A stretch of DNA of 64,000 nucleotides, taken from Dichetophora obliterata (Eukaryota > Arthropoda > Insecta > Diptera > Sciomyzidae). This document shows, piece by piece, positions 44,642-54,530 of this stretch. The notes beneath the pieces were generated by a model. The model was not told the origin of the DNA and did not search any database. It saw only the letters and a list, made by a program, of their open reading frames with translations. The stretch is from positions 196,311,511 through 196,375,510 of the forward strand of contig OY986437.1 of the NCBI GenBank assembly GCA_963920525.1. Direction: 5' to 3'. Numbering within the stretch: the first letter of the stretch is position 1; each line of letters begins with the position of its first letter. The position numbers and the translations under genes are program-made.

Positions 44642-45096
44642 TTTCCTAAAGAGAAAAATTCACACTTTGAATTTTGACTTCGAAACACTAAATTGTATTA
44701 GAACAACAGAAAATTTTGTAACTTTCTTCTATGTTATTACAATTAAAACCAATTTATATTTATTCATAATATATAATTATGGTAATATTTATTTTTTATC
44801 GAAAAAACTTGTATAAGTAATGTTGAAATAATTTTAAAAAGCACCGTTTTACGACAGCTGTTTTAAGTATATCGGATAAAGCAATCGATTTTAAACTTTT
44901 GACATGGTTTCCTGTGTGTCCTTGCTTTATTTTCCAGAAACAAAATTTATTTTTTGCAAGTGTTTTTTTTTTGTCTTTTGTCCTCCTAGATTGATTAAAT
45001 CCCACTCTGTGCATCAGTGTAAAAATCGGGAATCGCTCGAGCACTTGCGATAATAACTTTTTCAAGAGCAAACACAAGTAACGGTACTAATCAAGA
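44642..45096. other. AT-rich interval, no gene seen
   Basis: No supported feature between the Helitron end and the hAT target duplication. Confidence 0.35.
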
Positions 45097-45104
45097 TTCC
45101 GCCA

Positions 45105-46120
45105 CAGTGTTGCCATGAAAAAAAATTTTACAGCGTAACTCTTGCACTCTGCTCGTTGGATTTCTCATCGAATTTGTGAAACTCTGAAAACAAGAACTAA
45201 GAAATTTTCAGTCGCATTTTACAACAAAGAAGACAAATAAAATATTGCATTTTATTAGACGTATAACGTATAAATATTTAAGGTTTATTTATTTAAATAA
45301 ATTAAATTTTTTTCAAAAGTCAAGTCAATCATCATTATAAGTATAGAAAATATATTATAATAAATTACATTTTGAAAATATTTTTGAACACACAAACAAA
45401 GAGTAAAAATCAAATTAAAAATACATTTACAACACAGTTTGGTTTAATGTAGATCTCTTAAATCGGTAAAAATGAAATGCATAGAGCTATAATACATAAT
45501 TTTTCAATTTTAACTCTATAAATGTAACGCTTTTGCTTCAAGTAAATTAACGAAAAAATGTTGCTGTTTTAAGCCAACAAAAACTACAAAAAAATTTAAA
45601 TTTAGTGAAAAAAATATGTATGTGTAAAAAAATATAATTTTTTCGAAGTCATATATACATTGCTTTATTAAATTTGTTAATCAATTCTTTATCAATTTCA
45701 TGACTTAAACAGTTAAAATATTTCATACGCAGATAATCTTTTGTGTGCAGAGTTCCTTCCATTGTTTCTAACTCTAATCTATTCTGAACTTTAGTTTTAT
45801 TAATTTTTATTTGACTAAAAGTTCGCTCAACGTTAGCTGAGGAATTCGGGAAGCTCAACAATTCAAAAATAAAATTTCCCATTATTGGAAATGCAGGAAT
45901 ACCATCGCATCTTTTTATTTTAAAGTTGCCATCAATTTTATTATACTAATTTTTTTCTTTTCATATATATATGTATATAAAAATATATGCAAAATCGGAC
46001 GCCGGATATACTTTTTCTGAAATCGTAACATTTTGAAGAATTTTGGTCAAATATCGGAACGTCGGATTCAAGTATTAAAATCGTAACATATCTGATATAT
46101 CGGACCATATGGCAACGCTG
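45105..46120 (-). mobile_element. hAT element with perfect 8-bp TSD (TTCCGCCA)
   Basis: TTCCGCCA is present at 45097-45104 and 46121-46128. The ends are CAGTGTTGCCATG and, inverted, CAGCGTTGCCATATGG. The 1016-bp body is a deletion derivative that keeps the C-terminal part of a transposase on the minus strand. Confidence 0.88.
45649..45935 (-). pseudogene. hAT dimerisation domain, second lineage
   Basis: The minus-strand frame contains ELLSFPNSSANVERTFSQIK, then INKTKVQNRLELETMEGTL and HTKDYL. The P-x-SSA-x-VER-x-FS core and NRL-x-x-ET-x-x-x-L-x-TK tail are the hAT C-terminal dimerisation domain of a lineage separate from the ZMYM1-like ones at 1780 and 32345. The frame remains open to the natural stop at 45649. 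The rest of the transposase is deleted. Confidence 0.8.
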
Positions 46121-46128
46121 TTCCGCCA

Positions 46129-46639
46129 CTTATCAAACAATATCAAACTGACTGAAAAAAGACGTAGTAATAATTTTTTCTATAGGGATACGGTTTCAAA
46201 ATCTCCTCATTTTTATTTCATTTAAAAAACAGCGTTATCGTTGTGGTGTTCGTTTTTTGATGCAGATTGGAAGAGCTTTTTCCGGCCTTCAATTTCTGAC
46301 AATTAATTTTTTTACAACTTTACACCAGCCAATATTTTTACAAAAAACTCGATTTTTAGAGGTTATTGAGTTATTGAGGAAATATTTGAGGATTCATCAT
46401 AACATAAACCAAGGATTATTTTGAGCATCTGTGTGGAACAACATTCTTGTTTTCTATGGAGCGTGAGGCGCCTTAACGCTCATATCTCTGCTTCTTAACA
46501 TGAAATTTTATCACTTTTAAAAAACAAAAATAAAGTCTTAATGTTGTACTTTCACTTAAGGGTCTATTGAAAAATTGTTCAAGCTTTCTAAACTAAGTCG
46601 TTCGGGGCTGGAAAGAAAAATCATGATTTTTGAACCTTT
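46129..46639. other. Interval without recognised content
   Basis: No repeat termini or coding could be supported. Confidence 0.35.
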
Positions 46640-46867
46640 ATTTATTTATTTAAGGTTGTTTTTTACAATGTTGATTTTCTATGATTTATTTTATTTATTT
46701 ATTTTTAATTTAATTTATGGATAAATTATCCTCACAGACAATAACAAATCAGGATATAAAATAGGAACAAAATTATAAACTGTCTAACAATAGAGTAATA
46801 GTAGTTTTAAAGGCATTTTTAGGCATAGAAAAATCAATTATGTTATTATTATACATTCTGTTTATAG

Positions 46868-48791
46868 CTATAAGTACTCTATTAATTGTCTCATTAATGG
46901 CATAATTGGTTCTATGGCAATTAATATAAAAATAATCATAGTTACGAAGCATAGTTGAACTTGTTCCAATCTTGTAATATGCACTGAATAAAATGGGCTC
47001 CAAATAAATGAAGCGTACTCAAGACTAGATCTTACGAGGGACGAATATAAATTTTTAAATGTGTATGGGTCAGAGAAGCCGGTACTAGTTCGCTTAACAA
47101 ACGCTAATAGGGAATATGCTTTGGGGATAATATGGTTTAAATGACAGCTAAAACTAAGGCCTGAATCAAAAATAACGCCTAGATCACGAATTTCGGATAA
47201 CCTTACAAGCTTAGTATTATCTAAATTATAATCAAACGAATTTAACTTATAATAAGAAACAACAAAGCATTTTAAAAGGTTTAGTGACAATTGGTTTAGA
47301 TTAAACCAAGAAAAACCATTTACGAGATCAGCCTGAAGACGATAAGCATCCGATTGATTTTTAACCTTATGGAAAACTTTTAAGTCATTTGCATAAAGTA
47401 AAAATTAGGCATTATTAAAACATTTGGAAACATCATTTATAAAAATGACAAAAAGGAATGATCCAAGAATGCTACCCTGAGGAACCCCTGAAATTGATAA
47501 AAAACGAAGTGATTTTACGTTTTCAATGACTACATATGAAACTCTATTTGATAGGTAAGATTCCAACCAAGAAAGAAATGTAGAATGGAAGCCAATCTTG
47601 GCAAGCTTGAGTAGTAAAATTTCATGTGATAGTTTATCAAAGGCTTTGGATATGTCGGAGTAAATGACATCCAACTGGTACCGCTTTTCAATTGTGGTGA
47701 TGAAGTAATTTGTGAATACACTAAGATTTGTTGTAGTTGACCTACCAGAAACAAAGACATGTTGATTGGGACAAATAACATTTTTTAATGCAAAGTACAT
47801 TTTGTCTTTTACTATTTTCTCAAAGGGCTTGAAACTATTAGTTTACTTAGAGAGAGGTCTGTAATTTAGGACGTCATGTTTATTGCCGGATTTAAGAACT
47901 GGGGTTATGAGCGAAACTTTCCATTTATCAATGAAAACACCTGCTTTAAGGGATTTGTTAAAAATTATGCATAGAGGTTACAATAAAGATTGCACACAAT
48001 TTTTTAGCAAAAAAGGACTAAAACCGTCTAAGTCACATTTTGCGGAGTTTTTGAGATTACCAATAGCAGTTTCAACATCAGAAAGAGTAACCATAAGATT
48101 ACCAAAATTTATACACTATTCAACATTATCAACAGCATGTGAGCTGATCAGATCAGGATTTCTGACAAAATTTGATTTGAAATAATTTGCAAACAATTGC
48201 ACTGCCTCATTTACAGAGTATGAATTTATGTCATTATAAAACGCAGAAGAAGGAATATTAGATGACCCTTTCTTAGATTGGATAAAGCTCCAAAAAGATT
48301 TAGCATCGGTTTGAATGCGATTTTCTATGCTAAGAACATATTGTTTATAAAGAAATTTGTTTAAAAAATTTAATTTGCCCGAAAAATGTTCATATTTTAC
48401 CTTACACTCAAAGCGTCTAGAATTTTTGAACTCATTGAAAAATTTATTGCGCAAATTCTTCAATTTTTTTTTTAAACCCTTAGTGTACCAAGGGAGCTTA
48501 TGGATTTTTTTTCTTAAAGGAATGTTATTGGCAAGTATATTTAAGAAATTACTTTGAAAGATATCATAGCAGCTCGAAGCCTCAAGGCTACCAAAAAGCG
48601 ACTCCCAATAAATACCGCTTATGAGCCAATTTATAGTCACAAAATTGCAATTTTTAAAATCATAAAATTTTTGTTCTAAATTATTAATACTTAAGAATTC
48701 ATAAATTTTAATATTAAAGGAAAGCGCAGAATGATGAACAGTCGAATCGGAGATAGGAAATGGACATTCAAATAAATCATAATTAAGGAAA
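46868..48791 (-). pseudogene. LINE reverse transcriptase, catalytic YADD changed to YAND
   Basis: Minus-strand frames: linker (48791-48116, with SFWSFIQSKKGSSNIPSS), NYRPLS near 47860, then HVFVSGRSTTTNLSVF, SDISKAFDKLSHEILL with the first catalytic Asp, and GVPQGSILGSFLFVIFINDV. After a stop near 47405 the frame goes on FLLYANDLKVFHK, where the family has YADD; the first Asp of the pair is Asn. The thumb follows (LGVIFDSGLSFSCHLNHI; 46868-47290). The protein is inactive by stop codons as well as by this change. Confidence 0.82.
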
Positions 48792-48935
48792 TCTATCTAT
48801 CTATATATATAAAAATAAAACGGTCCATCTATGAAATGCCATCACGGGCGAACGGCTGAACCGATTAGGCTGATTTTTTTTTATTCAATTCGAAATTTTT
48901 AGTAGATGGTTTATATAGAAAAAAAAACTTAATTC

Positions 48936-49500
48936 GACAAAGGGGCGTGGTACCTCCCATACAAATCGCAGATTAAAAATCCGATATTTCTGCTCCTATT
49001 ATAGGTATTTGAACAAAATTTGGTACATCCGTTTAATGTATGTGTTCCAAGCTTTACTCCAAATATGGGCGGGATTGGACAAAGGGGCGTGGTAACTCCC
49101 ATACAAATTACAAATTCAAAATCCACTATTTCTCCTACTGTTGTTGGTATCGGAATACAATTTAATATGAAGGTTTTAGTGTATAGTTTCTAAGTTCAAC
49201 TACAAATATGGACGCAATTGGACAAATGAACGTGGTACCTCCCATACAAATTACGAATTTAAAATCCATTATTTCTGCTCCTCTTATAGGTATTTGAACA
49301 AAATTTGGTACGTCAGTTTAATGTACGCGTTCTGAGCTTTACTGCAAATATGGGCGGGATTGGACAAAGGGGCCTGGTACCTCCCATACAAATTTAAAAA
49401 TTAATTATTTATTAACCTGTTAACGATATTTTAACAATTTGGTGTGTCCGTTTGGTGTAAATATTCTAAGCTATACTTCAAATATTGGCGGGATTAGACA
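48936..49500. repeat. Four-copy 141-145-bp array, first
   Basis: ggacaaaggggcgtggta-type starts lie at about 48936, 49076, 49218 and 49363, each followed by cctcccatacaaat and tatttctgctcct. The units are imperfect, with unit to unit changes such as gaacgtggtacc for gggcgtggtacc. Confidence 0.85.
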
Positions 49501-49537
49501 AAGGCAAGAAATAACATTAATTTAGCCACAGCTACAA

Positions 49538-49651
49538 AAGTAGCATAGACAACAACCTGCAGTCATGTCGCCTTGCCATCGTTAAAATATTCACAAGTAG
49601 CATAGACAACAACCTGCAGTCATGTGGCCATGCCGTCGTTAAAATATTCAC
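49538..49651. repeat. 57-bp tandem duplication
   Basis: aagtagcatagacaacaacc... occurs at 49538 and again at 49595, 57 bases each with three or four differences, directly adjacent. It lies between the first array and the second Helitron head. Confidence 0.9.
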
Positions 49652-49865
49652 TTCCATATAAACACCTGATTACTATTTTTGACAGGTTGTGGCATGCTTA
49701 AATTTGTCAACCACGTTGCCTTTTTTTACTTCTCAATTTTTTTTTCATAGCCTAAGCTAAAACTTTAGGAAGTTCCTAATTAGTGCTATATGTGTTTACT
49801 GCAAAAAGTGAAAATCTATATAAATAAAAATCAAATGTCGTTCGTTGGTAATTGCATCAGTTGAG

Positions 49866-50232
49866 AACGGCTGAACCGATTTGGATAATTTTTTTTTTAA
49901 AAATGTTCGTAATAGTCCAACTTAGGTTTTTACGGAAAGAAAAATTGACCACGCCCACTTTGCGCCCAATTTTTTTGATTTATCTAAAATCGGAAAACGG
50001 CTGGACCGATTTGGATAATTTTTTTTTTAATGTTCATAGTAATCCAATTTAAGTTTTGTCGGAAAGAAAAATTCACCACGCCCACTTTTGCGCCCACTTT
50101 TTTCAATTTATCTAAAATCGGAAAACGGCTGGACCGATTTGGATAATTTTTTTTTTCAAATGTTCGTAGTAATCCAATTTAAGTGTTTACTGAAAGAAAA
50201 ATTGACCACGCCCACTTTTGTGCCCACTGTTT
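49866..50232. repeat. Three-copy 127-130-bp array in the second head
   Basis: aacggctgaaccgatttgg or aacggctggaccgatttgg starts at 49866, 49996 and 50123. Each unit continues gataatttttttttt and ends gaccacgcccactttt(g)cgccca. The accgattt motif is the common head word of the Helitrons in this window. Confidence 0.88.
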
Positions 50233-50689
50233 TGATATCTATATATATAAAACTAAGTGGCAAAACTTCCTGTTCGCATACTCCTCCTAGACGGCTGCCC
50301 GATTTCAATGAAATTTTCAGGGGTGATTGGGGTCTGTGTGGAGGGTGCACATAAGAAATTGTATGTGTGTATCTTTGCAGGTTTTGTACCACACCCCCTT
50401 TTGTCGCCCACAAATCAATAAAAATGCTGTATTTAAGACGGTTTTGGTCGTATGAAATTAAAATTTGGTAAATAAGTTCGTATGATAACTATAACTAACT
50501 TTGAAAAAATGGGCGTGGTCACAATTCATCTACGCCTACTTTAAAGAAAATATCAAAATACTTCGAAACCATTGGTCCGATTAAGCTCAAATTTTGTAAG
50601 TACGCTTTGCTTTGAGTACGAGATGGTTTAAGGGGCAATGCCACACCCCCTTTTACCTCCCACATATAAATAAAAAATTGTTGTTATCG

Positions 50690-52040
50690 AATAGCTTTAG
50701 TTAGAGTTATGGGTCGCACAGCTTAGAAATTCGGTATTCGACCACAATTTAGACGTACCGTTTCTGTGATGAAATTTTATGGGAGTGGACAAGGGGGAGG
50801 GGCACCTCCGATACAACCCAAATTTGTGATATCGAATAGCTTTGAAGTTATAGGAATTCATCTTTGGAATTCAGTTTTTGACCTCAATTTACACATGCAG
50901 TTTCAATGGTTTTATTTTATGGGCGTTGGACAGGGAGGCGTGACATCTCCCTTACAACCCAAATTTGCGATATCGTATTGCTTTGAAGTTATAGGTTGAC
51001 AGCGTAAGAATTCGGTATTCGACCTAAATTTATACATGCATTTTCAATACTTACATTTTGTCGTCGTAGGGCAAAGGGGAGTGGCACTTCCCATACAACC
51101 CAACTTTGTGCTATCAAATAGTTTTAGAGTTATAAGTCGTACAACGCCGAAATTCAGTATTCGACCTCAATATACACATGCAGTTTCATTGATTCAATCT
51201 ATGTTCATTGGTAAGAGGGGCGTGGCACCTCCCATTTAACGTAAATTTGCGATATTGAATATCAGCGTCAGAATTCAGTATTCGGCCCCAATTTATACAT
51301 GCAGTTTCATTAATTACATTTTATGGGCGTACGACAAGGGGGCGTGAAACCTCCTATTTAACCCAAATTAGAGATATCAAATAGCATTGGGGTTATAGGT
51401 CTCACAGCTTTGGAATTCAGTATTGGACCTTAATGTACACATGCAGTTTCATTGATTACATTTTATGAGCGTTGATCAAGGGGGAGTGGCGCCTCCCATA
51501 CAACGAAAATTTGTGATATCGAATAGCTTTGTAGTTCAAGGTCGCACAGCGTCGGAACTCAGTATTCGACCAAAATTTACGCTTGCAGATTTACTGATAA
51601 AATTTTTTAGAGTTTGTCGGGGGGGCGTGACACCTCCAATTTAATCCAAATTTGCGATATCGAATAGATTTGGAGTTATAGGTAACTCAGCCTCAAAATT
51701 CAGTATTCGACCTCAATGTACTCATGCAGTTTCATTGCTAAAATTTTATGGGCGTAGGGAAAAGGAGAGTGGCACCTCCCATACAATCAAAATTTGTGCT
51801 ATCGAATAGTTTTGGAGTTATATGTCGCACAGTTTTGGAATTCGGTATTCGACCTCCATGTAGACATCCAGTTTAATTGATTACATTCTATTAGCGGTGA
51901 TGAAGAGAGAGTGGCACTTCCTATACAACCCAAATTTGTTATATCGAATAGCTTTGTGGATATAGGTCGCACAGTCTCAGAATTCAGTATTTGACCTCAA
52001 TTTAGACATGCTGTTTAACTGATAACATTTTATGGACGTT
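50690..52040. repeat. Ten-copy array of about 141 bp
   Basis: gatatcgaatagcttt-like words occur near 50690, 50828, 50968, 51112, 51250, 51371, 51513, 51655, 51796 and 51940. Units also share cggtattcgacc, acatgcagtttcattgat, ttttatgggcgt and ggcacctcccatacaacc. Copies differ from each other by substitutions and small indels, so the array is old. The same unit is in 44330-44480. Confidence 0.88.
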
Positions 52041-52117
52041 TGAATAGGGAGAGTGGCAGCAACGCGCCGGGTTTCAGCTAGTAAGTTATAAAAATTAAAT
52101 CTAGCAATTTAGATAAT

Positions 52118-52572
52118 TTATTGAAAAATAGCATTAATTTGAATCAAATCCATACTAAAAAAATTATCGATGAGATTTATTTCATGTGCTTGGTTTACAG
52201 ATGTTGGCACGCAAGTGTTATCATCCGTTGAACAGGCCCAGTTTACGTTGCTTAGATTAAAATCACTAACAACGCAGAAATTATATTCCCCATAAATTGT
52301 AGATAGTGATAAAATATTGTTGACATGAGCATCATAAATATCATATGCACTGTTAGGCGGAAGAGGCACAGACAGTCATTTTCCCTTTTGGAAGCAGAAT
52401 GGAGATGCAGACCTGATCAATTAATCCATACACGGTATCTATATTGCACAACGAGGAGCATAATTTTTCCGGGCAATAATCAGAACTCCACCACCTCTAG
52501 AGTACCCAGTCAAAATAGGGCATCGATCTTTCCGGTATACTTGGAAAATTTTAGGATCAGCAATTTGATTTG
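52118..52572 (-). pseudogene. LINE endonuclease fragment
   Basis: Minus-strand pieces: VLTGYSRGGGVLIIARKNYA (52520-52440) and then YNFCVVSDFNLSNVNWACST in 52369-52118. The GGGV-x-I and DFN-L-x-x-VNW words are typical of the apurinic-like endonuclease of non-LTR elements; the usual GDFN appears as SDFN. The frame is broken by a shift near 52370-52440. Confidence 0.75.
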
Positions 52573-52957
52573 ACAAATTCTAAATGTTTGATAGTTTAAA
52601 TAAAACATTTGAAATCAAAACTAAAGTAAAGCACAAATACAACATTGTAACGATTCGTTTTTCTAAGGCTGGGGTCGGCTCGCTGGACCCAGGTTCGTCA
52701 CAAATATTTGTATATTTGGAACGCCAAATCAAAACTCTTTATTTATGCATATCGTTATAATGTGTTATTATTTAATTTATTTTGGATATTAATACACTTT
52801 TATATACATTTTAACTAACAATTCTGATGCAAATTCAACCTACGTAAAAGTCAGTCTAGGAGTTCGCTTATATTTGAGTTTAGGCTTTAAATTCTAATGC
52901 TCACAAATGTAACGTACCGTAAGAAAGTGGGTTTTAAGGACGATAGAGTAGCTTTGT

Positions 52958-53252
52958 GCAGCGACTCTCACTTAACAACAAAGCCGGATAGTGGGATAGA
53001 TAGCCCGAGCTAATGACGTAGCAGTTAGCCCTTGACTAAAATAAATAAGGATAAAGTAGCGTTGTGCAGCGACTCTCAGTTAACACAAGCTAAGATAGGT
53101 TATTTTAGTGTTTGTGCAAGCGTATCACTTAACATCAAACAGGATTGTTTTAGAGGAGGTAACTTGAGCAGCGACTCTCACTTAACTCAGGTCGGAACTA
53201 GGATGGACGGACAAGGTTAGGCAACTTGAGCAGCGGCTCTCACTTAACTCAG
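52958..53252. repeat. Array of gcagcgactctcacttaac units
   Basis: The word gcagcgactctca(c/g)ttaac occurs near 52958, 53066, 53168 and 53230 with a weak copy near 53116. Spacing is 50-108 bases with ggataggtt/aactaggatgg-like fill. Confidence 0.8.
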
Positions 53253-53409
53253 TTGGATAGGTTGGTGGAAAAGGGATCGTGGAGGGGTTTCAAAATGGAG
53301 CAGCATATAAGATTAAGTTAACTAAAAGTAAGCACTTCTAGTTGACTTCTATGTAGTCGAATTATATTTACTTTATTTTAAACAATGTAAAAAGAATGAT
53401 ATATTTCAA

Positions 53410-53760
53410 ATGACACTTAGATCTTGGGCCTTCTCCTGGCGCTGGTGTTGATTTCCTGCTGTTACGCTGCTACTGAGCGTGCGGGTGTGAGTGCGGGTCA
53501 GCGTCGACGTTGCGCTGCTGCTGATGACGGCTGCGCAGTTGACGTTGACTTGCCGCTGACTGTGCTGTTAGCGTCGACGTTGCGCTGCTGTTAGTGGAGG
53601 CTGCCAGTTGACGTTGATGTCGTGCTGTCGCCGTCGGTGGCTTCGCAGATGGTGTTGACGTTGCGCTACTGCTTATAAGTTGCGCAGTTGACGTTGACTC
53701 ATTACTGGTAGCGACCGCGGGCCTTTGACTGCACGGCACTTCGATTTCGCGCACTAATTT
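53410..53760 (-). repeat. GC-rich gacgttgcgctgctg minisatellite with an open minus frame
   Basis: gcgtcgacgttgcgctgctg occurs at 53500 and 53569, and cagttgacgttga-like words occur several times between 53530 and 53700. The minus strand is open for 94 codons (53754-53470) giving a Ser/Thr/Gln/Ala-rich repetitive peptide (QRQLAASTNSSATSTLTAQ-like). This could be a low-complexity part of a real protein, such as an element's ORF, but repeat structure alone can explain the open frame. Base composition is unlike the rest of the window. Confidence 0.5.
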
Positions 53761-54461
53761 AAATTATGACTTCCCTCGATGAGTTTGGTTTCGCGACTGG
53801 AGCTTCTGCTCTGTTTGCAAGCACTCTACTGAATGACTCTCTAGGTCTCGACTTTGTAACTTCAGACCTTCGAGTCATGCCATAGAAAAGATTCTTTCTC
53901 CCTTCCGCCTGTGTGCTATTATTGCGGTCTCCCTTCTGGTGGTATTTTTCCACTGCAGATGTTCGCTATTATTAGAGGCATCTTCCGATTATCCCGTTGT
54001 CATGAAAATAAAAGAAACAACAACCATTAGTGACTTAACACAAGCAACATTGGCTGATGCAATAACCCAAACGTTATTGCGTCACCCCTGTAGAAATGCT
54101 TAACCTCATTCCTTTGGTTGGGCCTAAGGCCTGAACTTAGAAAAGCTAATTACTATAAAATAATCATACAACTTAAATTGGTTTCATACCGCCTCAGGAT
54201 TTTATTATATCAAATGATACGCGACCCAGTGGGCAAAAGCAGGTCTTTGAAGCGCTTCTAGCAGGCCATCATATGGATTTCGTAGCCCTTCCGTGCTCGT
54301 TTCCAAGCCCATAGACTTTTTTATATGAAACGAGAAAATTTTCTAGGCCTTCCTCTCTCGCGACTCTAAAGAAGCCTGATAGAAGCCCTTCTTTAGAATC
54401 TACATTAGAAAGAAAAGCAATATAAATATAAACTTGAAATAAAAAAACTTTTGAATTTCCA

Positions 54462-54530
54462 AATTTGAACCAGCGTCCTCTGATCTGGCGGTCTGGCATC
54501 TTACCCACTCTTCCACCTCAGTTGTTAACA
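54462..54530 (-). other. tRNA-like segment, weak
   Basis: On the minus strand GGTGGAAGAGTGGGTAAGAT and, about 45 bases on, CTGGTTCAAATTTGG recall pol III A and B boxes, although the B-box deviates. Similar single boxes appear at 54715-54745 (gggttcgcgtacc) and 55410-55445 (gtggtgtagtgcg). They may be remains of further SINEs. No body shared with another locus was found. Confidence 0.3.

Larger units (their letters stand above)
48792..52081 (+). mobile_element. Helitron-like element with three 5' heads and internal tandem arrays
   Basis: It begins TCTATCTATCTATATATATA after A (48791) and ends GCAACGCGCCGGGTTTCAGC-TAG before T (52082). Two more head-like starts lie inside, each TC-TATATA... 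after an A: 49815 and 50238. All heads carry an ACGGCTG..CCGATT(T)-type word soon after. Four internal arrays fill the body. No Rep/helicase coding is seen. Its target is the minus-strand LINE. Confidence 0.75.
46640..52572 (-). mobile_element. Non-LTR retrotransposon, minus strand, split by a Helitron
   Basis: Reading leftward: endonuclease pieces (52572-52118), then after the inserted Helitron (48792-52081) the linker region (48791-48116), reverse transcriptase (47900-46868) and an AT-rich 3' region near 46640. The Helitron falls within the endonuclease domain, between QINAIF and DSTVHHSALSF, the catalytic SDH area. It belongs to a LINE family distinct from the one at 5480. Multiple shifts and stops make it inactive. 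Confidence 0.78.

Noticed and set aside
48936..52040. CRISPR-like array
   Set aside because: Repeats are whole tandem units of about 130-145 bp without unique spacers, in a eukaryotic Helitron.
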